Below are positions 24,601-36,469 of a DNA stretch of 64,000 nt, one piece after another. The DNA is taken from positions 11,036,001 through 11,100,000 of the forward strand of contig JBITNC010000001.1 in assembly GCA_050084985.1 (NCBI GenBank), given 5' to 3'. Under the pieces are notes generated by a model. It was not told where the DNA came from. It did no database searches and saw nothing but the letters and a program-made list of their open reading frames with translations. The number at the start of each line of letters is the position of its first letter. Position 1 is the first letter of the stretch. The stretch comes from Nageia nagi (lineage: Eukaryota; Pinophyta). Position numbers and translations under genes: made by a program.

Positions 24601-25194
24601 AATAGCCTTTTTTTAACCTTTGGTTGTCATTTAGAAACAATAATCTGGGTAATGCAAGATCCTAAAACTTTTCTCTCTTTCAACATAACTCAATTCCAAA
24701 ATCTCTAAGCTTTGAATGCTATATAAACTTATGTGTTTAATATTAGCTAAGTTTTGAACTATAGAGTATGGGGGGATTTTATTTTTCCAAGGTTGGCAAG
24801 ATTTCCATTAATGGCAATTACTTCTTGAGGTTCTCGAGACCCATGCATTGTATGGATTGAGTTGGCATAGGCTAGATTAGTAAATTCAAAGCACACCATA
24901 CTGAATTTGTTGTACTTGTATGATGTTTCATGAAATTTGAGGAAATATTTCCTTAAATGCTATTTTATTTAGTGACAACTAAGCAACATGCCAACATTAA
25001 CTCTTTATAAAGCTGCATTAAAGTTGACAACTAAACAGTACACCTACATTAACTCTTATTAGTACTGAATTAAATTTGAGTATTAATAGCTATTTAATTT
25101 TTAAAAACTATGCAAAAAAATTTATTTATTATTTTTTTTTGAAGATAAAATTTACACTATACAATGCTTTATAGCTAGTACAAGCCTACCTCAT

Positions 25195-26300
25195 CACTCG
25201 GTAATATGTTAAATAGATCTTGTTGATGGGAATAGGTAATTTTTGAGACTTGATAACATCCTATAACTTGAATACATTATTTTGCATAGCCTAGGTAATA
25301 ATATAAGGCTTGCTCCAAAGAGAGTCAAATTTTTGGTGTCTTCTAGGCTTTGCTCTTTCTTCATCCCATTTGAGGACAATATCACCCAATGCAAAATTCA
25401 TCCAAGAAGACTTTTTCTTATCAAACCACCTCTTAAAAATGTGCTCACAATGTTGGAATGAATCATAAGCTTTGTTTTGATCTTCCTCCAATTTTAGGAG
25501 CTAACTATATTTGGATTATAATGGCTCAAAGTCATGGTCTTCCATTTCTTGTAAGATTTTTAAAGCTGGTAACTCCATGTGTACTAGCAACATAGGTCTT
25601 TTACCATATACCAATGAATATGGAAATGTCTTTATTGCTAATTTTATACTAATTATATCAACCCATAATGCATAGTCCAACTGTGTATGCCACTATCTAG
25701 GATTCCCTTCAATTATTTTTTTGATGATTCGAGTCAAATTTTTGTTAGTTGATTTAACTAACCTATTACCTTATGGATAATAGTTTGAAGAGAATAACCA
25801 ATAAATTTCATAGTGAGCTAGAAAGCTTGATAAATTACCTCCAGTAAATGCTAAACCATTGTTTAACACTATAGTCTACAAGATTCCAAAGTGAGTGATT
25901 ATCCTTTTAATAATTTCTATCATCACTTCTTGATATGTATTTTTGTATGGCATAGCCTCTAATCATCTAGTGAAGTAATCAATTGTAGTCAAAATAAACT
26001 TGTGGCCTACTAAAGAAATTAGGTTTATGACACCAAAGAAGTCAATACCCCACTATTGAAAAGGCTCTTTAACTACTATAGATTTGAGAGGCATTGTAGC
26101 TTGTCTTCTCTTTTCCACAAATCTATTGCACTTATCACATTTTTAGGAAATCTTGAATGAATCTTGAAATATATTGGGCCAATAATATCTAGCTTGTAAT
26201 ACCTTTGCTACTATAGTTGGTCCACTATAATGCTCACTAAAGAATTCACAATGAAATTATGCAATATTCTATGGGATTCATCTTGAGTCACACATATAAT
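25195..26300 (-). pseudogene. Gyp2-a integrase, broken
   Basis: Minus-strand reading: zinc-finger end CDKCNRFVEKRRQATMPL near 26150-26090, WGIDFFGVINLISLVGHKF near 26050-25990 with the first catalytic Asp, then LNNGLAFTGG near 25850 where the second Asp is Asn, and RLVKSTNKNLTRI near 25750 where the catalytic Glu is Lys (codon 25753-25755). The C-terminal part is in the open stretch 25491-25291 (WMNFALGDIVLKWDEERAK), a gypsy GPY/F-type tail. Inactive by its catalytic residues alone. Confidence 0.8.
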
Positions 26301-26499
26301 AAGGGTTTGATAAAAACAAATTTCTCTACAATTGGTCATCTATCATGATAAATTTAAGGGCATGCAACTTGAATGTCCATTGTTGGAATCTAGCCAGAGC
26401 TTTAAGGCACCTACCAATTTGAAAATAAACCATGATTTGCTTAATCTAATCACTTTCATGATTAAATTATTACTCATCCTTCATAATATTGATCATATG

Positions 26500-27760
26500 T
26501 GAAGCTTCAACCATATTTTCACAGAGATATCTACCTCTAATTAGCTTGGTTAGCTTAATCTCTATGTCATATTCCATTACTTTAGTGATCTAACTAACTT
26601 TTCCTTCACCTAGATCTCCTTGTATAATATAATTGTTTACATCTGGATGAATATTATATACAAGGATTATTTTTTGGAGACATAATATTTAAATTTTTTA
26701 AGTCCCTTCATAATGGAAAACACTTGCTTTTCAATAAATGAATACCTTTGCTAGTGTTGATGTAGTGTTTGACTATGAAAAGCAATCGGGTGTTCTTCAT
26801 TATTGTCATCCTTTTGTGCAAGAATCATAGCAATGCTCCTATCTGATCCATGTGCATACATGATAAAAGCTTTTAACATATTAGGATTTTTAAGCACAAG
26901 AGCTTATATTATAACCTTTTTTATCTCTTTGAAGGCTACTTTTGCTTCACATGACCAAAAAAATATAGCATCTTTCTTTAGCATTGAAGTGATTGGAGAT
27001 ACAATTTTTAAAAAATTATTAATAAATTTCTTAACAAAATTGATTTGACCAAGGAATGATTGCAAGGCCTTCTTGTTAGAAGGGAGTGGCAATGCTTGTA
27101 TAGATTTTACTTTAACTAGATCAATTGCTAGTCCCTCTTTTGAGATAATATGGCCAAGTAACTTTCCTTGGGTGACCATAAAAAATGATTTTTTTAGGTT
27201 GATTGAAATGCCAAATTTCATTCATTTTTCAAAGAATAATCTTAGATGTTTTAGGTGATCACTTCTACTTCTAGAAAAGATAATGATATCATCTAGATAG
27301 ATCAGTATGATCTTGTTTATTAGCTCACCAAATACATGATCCATGGCTCTTTGAAAAATAGCTCTTGCATTTGAAAGACCAAATGGCATCCTTTGAAAAG
27401 CAAATGTCCTATATTTAGTTGTAAATTTTGTTTTGAATTGATCTTCATCCTTCACCTAAATCTGGTTAAATCCTAAGTAACCATCAATCATAAAAAAAAT
27501 AGTGAGCTTCGACTACTGTATGCAAGATCTTCTCCATAGGAGGGAGAGGATAATTATCTTTAAGGGAGACTCAATTCAAATTTCTAAAATTGACATAGAG
27601 TTTGATTTCTCCACTTTTGTTTCTCATAGGAACTAAGTTTGCAACCCAAGAAGAATGCTTGATATGATATATAATTTTTGAATCAAGGAGCTTAATTAAC
27701 TCTTGTTTCATAGCCTCTTCTATCTTTGGATTTACAGGTCTTTGTTTTTACCTATATGGT
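26500..27760 (-). pseudogene. Gyp2-a reverse transcriptase and following RNase H, broken
   Basis: Motifs on the minus strand: RPVNPKIEEAMKQELIKLL (about 27735-27680), NLVPMRNKSGEIKLYVNFRN (about 27635-27575), KDNYPLPPME (about 27562), the open stretch 27455-27222 with MPFGLSNARAIFQRAMDHVF and YLDD, and 27221-26904 with GKLLGHIISKEGLAID and LQSFLGQINFVKKFI. RNase H continues at about 26890-26690 (GSDRSIAMILAQKDD, PIAFHSQTL, FSIMKGLKKFKYY). The catalytic YLDD is intact, but frameshifts and stops separate the blocks. Confidence 0.85.
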
Positions 27761-28269
27761 TTAACCTCTAGTTCAAGCTCAATCATGTGTTGGATGACAT
27801 CTTTATCAAATGTATTAATATCATCATAAGTACAAGCAATCACTTGGAAAAACTCATGATAAATCTGAGACATAGTAGCCTTTTTTGCACTATAACACTT
27901 TGAACCAACTTTTATATACTTATCAAGTACTACTTCTAGCTCAACATAATTCTCTTTCAAGATGATTGAAGACTTGGCCTTTAGGACATCTACTGAATCA
28001 AATAGTTTTTCAAAAGAGAGCAATCCTTTTTGTATAACATTGTTTATGAGTTGAATGACATCTAATTCCTAGAAATAATCAAGCATTTTCTGAGTACCAA
28101 AAGTGTGAGCCATTATTTCATCTATGAGGAAGTTGATAATGTGCTCATCGAAGTTAAATATATACCATAAGTTTGCAACATTGGGTACTGAAGGCCTATA
28201 TTCAACTTTGAATCCAAGAGCTCCTCTTTTATAATGAGCAAGGTTATAATGTGCTCTTCTTCTAACAAG
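27748..28269 (-). pseudogene. Gyp2-a connector between upstream RNase H and RT
   Basis: The open stretch 28023-27748 (MLSFEKLFDSVDVLKAKSS..., ending DVIQHMIELELEVKPYR) leads directly into reverse transcriptase; 'IQH.I.L....KP' is the usual N-terminal edge of a gypsy RT. The part from 28269 to 28030 carries YRPSVPNVANLWYIFNFDEHI. No insertion boundary is seen between the RNase H and RT. Confidence 0.6.
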
Positions 28270-28640
28270 TGCATTAACTATTTATTTGTGCCTTCTAGGA
28301 ATAGATATAAAATTGATATCCAAAAATGACTCTAATAAATCTCACACTTTGTTCCTATAGTTCTTTAGATAATGATAATTTGCACTTATCTAATTTATAA
28401 CTTCCTTGATGACTAATTCAAAATCACCATAGATAATTAGGCATCTGATGCCTATACTAATTACTTTAGATAACCCTAAATAAAGGGCTTCATATTCAGT
28501 AGCATTATTGGTACAAGTCCATGTGAGTCAGTAAGAGAATCTTTTAGTAGTTCCTTTAGGAGATTTAAAGACCACTCTAGCTCCACATCCATGTCTGCAT
28601 TAGAAACCATCAAAATACATCATCCATACCTCATATTCTT
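28270..28640 (-). pseudogene. RNase H-like domain upstream of RT in Gyp2-a
   Basis: Minus-strand reading from about 28631: MMYFDG (first acidic residue), GCGARVVFKSPKG, TCTNNATEYEALYLGL (catalytic Glu in EYEAL), CLIIYGDFELVIKE (Asp in GDF, usually GDS). This is the archaeal/plant-type RNase H signature found as the second RNase H of Tat elements, and it strongly resembles the Gyp1 copy at 32943-33182. Here it precedes reverse transcriptase instead of following it. Stops at the codon after MMYFDGF and after FSY. Confidence 0.75.
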
Positions 28641-28920
28641 TATCAGTAGTGATTAAAATTAGCTAAGTTTTCTCATATAGATAGTAATTACCCATGCCAA
28701 CATCTATGATATGATAATACAAATCATTTGCTAAGAGAAATTTAGCTATCAATAGTGATTCTTTTAGTGTGTCACTTTCAAATATCTCCACTAATTATGG
28801 ATCATTCATATAATTTACTTCATTAATCTTCTTGAGATGGACAATTTTAGTGCCTTCATTCAAAATTTTCACTTGTTTACTTTGAAAAAGAAGTAAAAGA
28901 TGATTATAATCAAAGGCTAG

Positions 28921-29196
28921 TTACTCTCCCAATTTAGTAGTAAATTCTCTAGAAAGACATATTTTGAATAGAGTTGGAAGATCAACTACAATAATGTCTT
29001 GAAAAACATAAATATTAGGGAAGGCATTCAAGGTTATTTGAACACCTTTAACACTACCAACCACATATACTAAAGAAGAATCTAACTGTATAACACTGTC
29101 AATGCATCTTGTAATGTACAACTTCATTTCATTTGCAACAACATTAGGAATAACAGTTATGGTAGCTCTAGTATCAATCATACAATTGTTTAACAC
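28921..29196 (-). pseudogene. Gyp2-a aspartic protease
   Basis: Open stretch of about 91 codons: LNNCMIDTRATITVIPNVVA near its start is the retropepsin active site with D-T-R where D-T-G is expected, so it is catalytically dead. The rest (VKGVQITL, IVVDLP) fits the flap and C-terminal strands. It lies between gag and the upstream RNase H. Confidence 0.7.
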
Positions 29197-29202
29197 CCAC
29201 CC

Positions 29203-31130
29203 TTATAATCTCAAGGATAAATAGAAAGATGAGAGTCTTGTTATACCTATTGGAGTTGGTGAGACAACTTTAGACATAGAATAGATAGGATTCTCTTCAT
29301 TTTTTCTCTTTTTACTATTTCTTAACTTTAAAGCTTCTTGCAAAAGATCTAATTGATCTGGTATCTTTAATGCATTAAACATAGTCATCCTAGAAGGAGT
29401 CTTCTTCAATTCTTCCATAATATTGTAGGGAGCATATGGGATGAACTTACTTGGTTCTACTTGCTGATGTGTTTTAAAATATTGAGTAGCCTTTTTTTAT
29501 GATAATCAATGATGAAAGGATATCTCAAAGTATCAAGCCTTTATTTTTTTGAGACTTCTTTTCTTGTTGCAGCAAGGTTTGTTTCACTTGAGGCATTAGT
29601 ACCTAGGTTTTATGGAATAGTACCCAAACTTAATGGAATAGTACCCAAATTAAATAGGAGTTGATGATGTTGGTTCTGAGGTTGAGCTAAGGGAGTCTTA
29701 GCTTTCTTAGGTTTAGGTTGGGCTTGGGTGAAAACTTGATTTTGTTGAGTGGCTTGAGGCTACTATGGAACTGTTGAAGAGGTTGCTCTAGTTTGAACAC
29801 AATTTACTTATTCTCTAACATATCTTGGAACCCAAAAGTTGACCATTATAATATCAATAGTAGGATCTAAAGTAGGTTCTACCATCTAGTTAGAATGTAA
29901 CTCCAAATACTAATGTTGATACATCACACATGAATCTAAAAAATGAGGAGTTGAAAATGGTGGACATCACTTCATAATACCCAAAGCAACACTATTTGTA
30001 GAATTAGTAATCATAGCATTCTCAACTATTTTAAGAGAATTAGACTATTCTAGTTGATTAACCTTGGGCTAGAATCTTGGTTGATACTAATTATTATATC
30101 TTCTATAATTAAAACCATCATTCTACCTTTCTTATAGAGTGAGCTTATTAGTTAGATTTCTAATAGTCACCTCCAACTACCTGATTCTCTCCTCTTCTTG
30201 AGGTGGTAAGGCTAGAACTCCAAGGTGACCTATTTATGGAGCCTGCTTAGGAGGTAAACTTGGAAATACAGGCATGATTATTCTGGGCTACATTTTACCA
30301 AAAGGCACTAAGGTATATTTTGCAATCTTTGCTATATAATAAATATCTAAGAATGTATCTCCTAACATAACAATAAGCATATTAAGGTCAAAAAGAAAAG
30401 CTTTTTTGTAATATACTAGAGCTTATGCATTTATTGGTCTAATATTTGTTGGTATGGGCTTCCATGTTCTTTCAAATATAATATTAAAATCATTAATAGA
30501 TTCATGTGAATGTCTTTTGATACATGCTATGAGGCTAAGGAACATGCTATCATTGCCATCTATAGAAAATCATTTAATCAAAACCTGACATAACTCTTCC
30601 CATGAATTTATAGATTGAGGGTGAGAGTTCTGAATCATTAATTTTACTACTTTGCCTTCAAAAGAAAATGATAGTAGCCGTGTTATCATAGTTTCATTAG
30701 TAATATCAAAGCTTGAGGCCAGTATATACATCTTAACAATGCTTGTATTGCATCTTTTTAGAGCCATCATACTTAGGCAAAACCTTAAAAATTGCTTAAG
30801 GTATAGGTGATGAATTAGCAGCTACAACCAAAGGATGAATATTATTCCAAGTAGAAAAATATATTGGTTCAACCATACTTGGAGAATGTATAGGAGATGA
30901 AGGATTTTCTAGGAATGAGGCAAACATAATTGACAAAGGGATTTCCCTTAAAGGGACCAAATGAGACACAACCTAAGAAATCTTTTGCCTAGTCCTCCTA
31001 TGAGGTACTGATAGCTCTTGAAATTTAGGTTGCCTAAGAAACTTTCAAGCACAACTTCTAGTTTGTCTACATTCTAGAGGTGCCAAAGTTCAAAATGTTG
31101 AAAGGTTAATAGCAAAGTAGCCAATAAGGT
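29203..31130 (-). pseudogene. Gyp2-a gag, broken
   Basis: The open stretch 30770-30570 (MMALKRCNTSIVKMYILASSF..., with FEGKVVKLMIQNSHPQSINSWEEL) corresponds to the capsid domain of gypsy Gag. A Pro/Gln-rich stretch follows (about 29800-29640), then 29418-29203 (MEELKKTPSRMTMFNALKIP) just before protease. No intact zinc knuckle was found. Many stops. Confidence 0.55.
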
Positions 31131-31262
31131 CACAAAAACCTTATAATCATTAAGGATTCAATTGATAGCCCACCATACAAGGCTATAAGGCCTAATAACA
31201 CCTGCTAAATATGGAATTTAGCTAGTCATTCCATCAAGTGTACCAAAAATAGAACAATTTAT

Positions 31263-32942
31263 TGTTGATCAATATAGCATAACCTTAAGGGTTTGGTTTG
31301 GTCATGTTCTCCATTGCTTGCAATAGTAGGTCCCTTTAAAGAGCAGAAGGTGGTGGAGATATGCTCATGTTGGTTTTTTGCTCAATATTTAGTTTATAAG
31401 CTAGTTCCTATCTATATTTAAGGTTAAAAGTAATAGGAAAAGAATAAAAAGATGAAGAATTATAGAAAAGAGATAAATAAATAAACAACTAAAATAGAAA
31501 ATTTACAACCTGAGCATTGTAGCATAGGTAGCAATCCATAGCCAAGATTAGGAATAGTTAACTATCTTGCACCTGGAGTCTCGTAATCACAATACACAAC
31601 CATAATTTAAAGAAAACATTTCACACATAACATTCACAAAAGCTATAATAGCCACTTTGTTACAAGATGGTAAGGCATTGTCTATTGTATTATCATATGT
31701 GAATAGCTCTTACAGATTTGGGCAACTTTGCTAAAATGTTCAACCTTTTTTATTTCTAAAAGCTAACTATTTATACAACTTTCCCCCTCCTTAGGTTTTT
31801 GGGTTTCATTAACATACATTATTACCAGCATTGAATGAAACAACTAAAATAGCACTATTTACATAAATAGTACAACTATGCTATATTATACAATGAACAA
31901 GTACCAATCAACATAACTATTTGGGAATTTACAATTTTTGGTTAGCCATGTCCATAGATCTATAATCCTTTTGACATATTGTTGATTACTCCTTTTTCAA
32001 CCATGTAGCTGATTGAATATAACATTTTAGCTAATTAAAGATAACATTGTAGCTTATTGAAGCTAGCAGTATAACTAATTGAGTATTTATTTGATTCCAC
32101 ATTGATTGGTACAATTTGGTATTATGCCTTATCAACCGCTATCTGCTTCTTTGTAATCTTTATGATCTCTATTGTGGATGTCAATAATTAGAGTAGTGGT
32201 GGTTGATAGACATTATGTTTGCTTTTTTTAAGAATAATTACCACTGTTATGTGGAAATGAGTTGATGTCAACACATTAACAAGGCCTTGGGGTTCAAACA
32301 CTTAAGATAAAGTGGACTCGGATGTTCTTTCTCATGCATTATTATTACACTTGCTTGGTAGGCTCTATGTTCTCCTTTTAGGCTCTATCAATGATCTAGT
32401 TCTTCTGGGACCTACTAATTTTCATCAAAAATATGATGTCATCTCCCAAAATTCCTAGGCTCTGTTGATTTTCTTCAAAAGTCAAACTCTAAATGTGTAC
32501 AAGTTTTGAACATTTATTCCAACAATTCCTAGATATTTTAAGCTAATAAATATAATTTTAGGAAATTTTTACATACATGACTCTTAGGTACACTAATGAA
32601 GATGACATGACTTGGGTATACTGGATAAGATGACATGACTCCAAAGCACTCTCAACTCTTGATCACTAAAGAATAAAAGAATGAAGAATTGACTAACTCT
32701 TATTAACATAACTCCTGGGAATTAAAAAAAATAACTCCCAACATTCTAAGGAAAAGAAATGAAAAAAGGAGGTATTTAGAATGAAAGGATACAAAATTTT
32801 ACGATTCATGAAGACTCTAAAAGAATAATGTTCCCCTAGGCACTCTTATATACATAACTCTCGACCAGTAAAGAATGAAATAATGAAGAATGAAAAATAA
32901 TAGAATTACCCCAATTTTTGAGTGTTAATCTAAAGGAATATA
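31263..32942 (-). repeat. Gyp2-a 5' LTR (1680 bp)
   Basis: Plus-strand ends TGTTGATC...GGAATATA (CA decayed to TA). TATAAATAG on the minus strand at 31767-31775; the same 22-bp minisatellite at 32006-32084. No convincing tRNA primer site is seen in the 30 bases inside it. Confidence 0.85.
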
Positions 32943-32947
32943 GTGTG
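32943..32947. repeat. Target-site duplication of Gyp2-a, right copy (GTGTG)
   Basis: Pairs with ATGTG at 19137-19141; one A/G difference. Confidence 0.8.
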
Positions 32948-33400
32948 CTACATTAAATATGAACCAACATCTTGGACCCTATACTTAGATGGATCTAAGT
33001 ACTCTTATGGAGTAGGGGTAGGTATTATTCTAGTCTCTCCAATGAATGAGTTAATCCCCATGGATTATAAAGTTGGATTTGAGTGCACTAACAATATGGT
33101 AGAGTATGAAGCTCTGAACTTGAGTCTGAAAGCAATTATAACCTTGAAAATAAAGGATTTGGAGATATATGGTGATTCATAAATTTTGGCTAACCAAGTA
33201 TAGGATATATTTGATACGAAGGATGAAACGTTGAGACCATACAATATAGTGATTAATGATTTATTGGATCAATTCAATATATATATTATTCAAAATATTT
33301 CATGAACCAATAACAAGTATACAGATGCAATGGCAATTGTAGCTTCTCTAGCACCAATTGAGATAGAGGATGAAGATACAATCATGAAGATTCATAAGCT
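32943..33400 (+). pseudogene. Gyp1 second (archaeal-like) RNase H
   Basis: The open stretch 32943-33182: SWTLYLDGSKYSYGVGVGII with the first Asp, CTNNMVEYEALNLSL with the Glu, and LEIYGDS with the third acidic residue. It continues out of frame to about 33360 (SNKYTDAMA-like, the fourth acidic site). The domain follows the Gyp2-a insertion and is separated from RT by it. An apparent start codon at 32943 is an artefact of the target-site duplication. Confidence 0.8.
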
Positions 33401-34738
33401 TGGCACACCATCTTACATTGAAGATATGGATGGAATAGAAGTATGCCTTATTCTTTAATAAAATTATTTTCAAAATTGGTATGTTGATGTTTACAATTAT
33501 TTGAAAATTCAAACAATTCTAGATGATTATGATAGAAATGAAAAAGTGAGATTAAAGAGGACTACTATTAAATATTTGATCATTGGTGAAGTATTGTATA
33601 TAAAATCTTTTGATGGTGCTCTTTTGAGATGTCTCACACAACATGAAATAGATACAACATTAGAATAGGCACATGATGGCTTGTGTTGAGGTAATTTTTA
33701 TGCAAAAGCATTGTACACTAAGCTTTTGCAAATTGGTTACTATTGGCCTACAATGGAAGAAGATTGTAAGAACCATGTGAAAGCTTGCCTACAGTGTCAA
33801 AAGCATGCTAATCTAGAAAAATATCCTACTTAAGAGTTAAATTCAATTATTTCACCATATCCATTTGTTACTTAGGGCATATATTTGATTGGGTTCATCA
33901 ATACTCACTCATGGGAAGGTCATAAATTTTTCATTATGGCTATAGAGTTCACTACAAAATGGATTGAATCCATCCCCATGAAATTAGTTGCATAATACAA
34001 AACCATTGCATTCCTAACTAAAAATATCATTACAAGGTTTTGGGTGCCACAAAGGTTGATTATGGATAATGGACCAAACATTAAAGGTAAGAAAATGAAA
34101 GCTTTTTGTAATAAATTTCATGTTATTCAAACATTTTCTTTAGTTTATTATCCTCAAGGTATAAATGGTTAAGTGAAGGCTAATAACAATACTATCAAGA
34201 GTATTTTGTCAAAAACTTGGGATAGATACAAAAGGGATTGGCATGAATAGTTACCATATGCACTTTGGGCATATAGAACAAGTGTTAGAACAGCCACTAA
34301 GGAAACACCATTCTCATTGGTGTATGGAGATGAAGTTGTGGTACAATTAGAATTAGAGATTCCATCTCTATGAATTCCATTGCAAGGTGATATTTCGAAT
34401 GATGAATCAAGAAAAGTTAGATTGCAATAGTTAGAGTCACTTAATAAAAAGAGAATCAAGGAAATTGAACATAAAAAAGTTTATAATGCAAAACTTAAAA
34501 TATCATTTAGAAAAAATATTAAATCCAATGAATTCCAAGTGAGAGATTTGGTATTGAAAGAAAACATCAATAAGACAACTGCAAATGATGAGGTTAAAGG
34601 GAAATTTGAACCAAATTGGTTGGGCCTGTTTGTTGTAGTGGAAGCAATAGAATTAGAAGCCTACAAAATATCATCTATGGATGGAAAGGAAGAACCAAGT
34701 ACCTTTAATTCCACCCAAATTAAATGCTTCTTTATGTA
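33401..34738 (+). pseudogene. Gyp1 integrase, broken
   Basis: Plus-strand reading: LLQIGYYWPTMEEDCKNHVK and CLQCQKHAN (about 33725-33812, zinc-binding domain), then GIYLIGFINTHSWEGHKFF (about 33875-33935), where the first catalytic Asp is Tyr. IMDNGPNIKG (about 34060-34090) keeps the second Asp. In VKANNNTIKSIL (about 34173-34208) the catalytic Glu is Lys (34176-34178). YALWAYRTS (about 34255) and the C-terminal open stretch 34539-34739 (KFEPNWLGLF...AYKISSMDGKE) complete the Tat-type integrase, ending at a stop at 34737. In-frame stops near 33831, 33874, 33992 and 34170. Confidence 0.8.
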
Positions 34739-34739
34739 A

Positions 34740-35832
34740 ATATAGTGGCTTTACACCTTGCAAAATAATAAATATTTTGCACAAGGTACATGTATTTTAG
34801 TTTTTGTTTTCAATTTTGCACTTTATTGTATCGTATTCATGCAGTTATTGATTTGTATTTACTATTTGTATGTTTCCAACTACATATGATCAAAAATAAA
34901 ATAGATAAAAAGATAAAAATTTGATGACAATATAATGTTTGCATATCATGGACATAAAATGCTAGGTCATCGATAGCCAAAGATATGGCTAGTGAGAGTT
35001 CACTCACTTAAATGATAAATCGATGATGTAGCCATTAGCAAGATGTGGAAATTGATTCATAATCAATGGATGATGCAACTCGCTATGTATCCATATGATT
35101 TTTTTTTTAACCATACAAAACATAATGTCTCAAATTCATAAACATAAAACATATAACCATTGATGGCCATCAATACAGCTAGTGGGAGTTCACTCACTTA
35201 AAAGATAAACTGGTGATGCATTCATAAGTAGATTTATAACATTGACTCATATAAATGGATGAAAAAACTCATTGTGTATCCAAAATATTTTCATGCATGG
35301 TATATATAACACTTTTTGTAGATATCTACATCATAAGTAGATAAGATAATTATATCGAACTCACATCATCAGTGATGTACCCACTATTCACACACTATCA
35401 ATGGTATGCATATCAATGGCATTCCATAAAAAATCAAATGACCTCTTCTTTATCAAGGAATGGATATAAGAGAATCAATTTCCAAAGTATCAAAAATGAA
35501 GGAATGACCAAATTCATGGTTGGACAGTGTAAGGGAAAAAAGAACCTTTTTCAAAGATTGGATGTGGGACCATAAGGCTACATTGTAGCAGAGTTCCTTC
35601 CATGGTAAAAATATCACAAGGGGAAAAGAGATAAATTTCTTTAGATTTTATCTTGGTTGCACCACTCAAGGATATTTCCTAGGGAAACCAAGCCAAAAGG
35701 GGGCACTAAGGGACCCTCATCATCAAATAGTAATGTTGATAAAGAGTTCAAAGTTTTCAAAATTTTCTTATATACTTATTCTTTTGATATGTAATTTTAT
35801 TGCTTCAATCACACCTCTAAATATTGGAAAAA
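34740..35832 (+). other. Gyp1 3' untranslated region with 190-bp tandem duplication
   Basis: Two units of 190 bp start at 34931 and 35121 (landmarks tataatgttt / cataatgtct, then gggagttcactcactta). Non-coding direct repeats before the 3' LTR are common in Tat-type elements. A G-run ccaaaagggggcac (35693-35706) resembles a polypurine tract but lies 127 bp before the LTR. Confidence 0.65.
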
Positions 35833-36469
35833 TGTAGACACCTAAAAATGAATTATTATTTATTAAATAATTCATTTTATAGAATCAAGGGATATTTATT
35901 GTAAAAGGGGGTCAAAATATACCCAAGGTAATGTAATCAATGTAATGAACCATTATATGATGTAAAGGGTGTAAAATATCAAGGAATACACCATAAATAA
36001 TGTAATGTGCAATGATCCCAAGAATCAAAGAGGATCAAGATGTTGCTATAAAAGAATATAAAAGGTAATGCAAAGGAGATCATGCGAGGACATCAGAAAA
36101 TACCAAGAGAGAGATACCAAAACATGCAAGATCATGCTATCCTATCAACAAGAGTATTTTGTAACACCATATTTGCATATATCTATTAAAAGCTTCATAT
36201 CACTTTCACATATCCTTTATTCCATTCATAGATATACATATCCTATGCAATTAGCAAAGTGCTATCATAGGCCATTAGTAATGTGCATTTCTTATGATGC
36301 ATTATGGTGATTGATGAATGGTTGTTGTTAATTTAGGTTGATGTGAATGTGATGAAGGTACATTGATCATCATACTCATTTGATTCCATATTTCTCATAT
36401 ATGCTTCAATTACATATTGTAGATAAATAGTGCATTGATTTATCTTTTATGCATTATTTTTAATCTACA
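35833..36469 (+). repeat. Gyp1 3' LTR (637 bp)
   Basis: TGTAGACACC...TCTACA, the same length as the left LTR. The purine run TTGGAAAAA just before it (35824-35832) could be a weak polypurine tract. Confidence 0.85.

Larger units (their letters stand above)
19142..32942 (-). mobile_element. Gyp2-a: near-complete Ty3/gypsy (Tat-type) with unusual domain order
   Basis: Minus-strand element of 13.8 kb with LTRs 31263-32942 (5') and 19142-20801 (3'). Order of transcription: gag (31130-29203), protease (29196-28921), an RNase H domain (28640-28270), reverse transcriptase (27760-26904), RNase H (26960-26500), integrase (26300-25195), a long downstream ORF region (24600-20990), 3' LTR. The RNase H before reverse transcriptase and the long sense ORF after integrase set it apart from Gyp1. 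All coding parts are broken. Confidence 0.85.
14144..36469 (+). mobile_element. Gyp1: Ty3/gypsy, Tat-type, dual RNase H, with Gyp2-a inserted
   Basis: Plus-strand element with two 637-bp LTRs that share TGTAGA...TCTACA termini and a target-site duplication. Domain order: gag with degenerate knuckle, protease, reverse transcriptase, RNase H, [Gyp2-a insertion], second (archaeal-like) RNase H, integrase, 3' UTR with a tandem repeat. The second RNase H placed between the first RNase H and integrase is characteristic of Tat/Ogre-type plant elements. Without the insert the element is about 8.5 kb. Every domain has stops or frameshifts. Confidence 0.85.

Noticed and set aside
32943-33182. Apparent start of a new gene
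   Set aside because: The initial codon comes from the target-site duplication; the sequence is the continuation of Gyp1 pol.
35693-35706. G-run as polypurine tract of Gyp1
   Set aside because: It lies 127 bp before the 3' LTR; a functional tract abuts the LTR.
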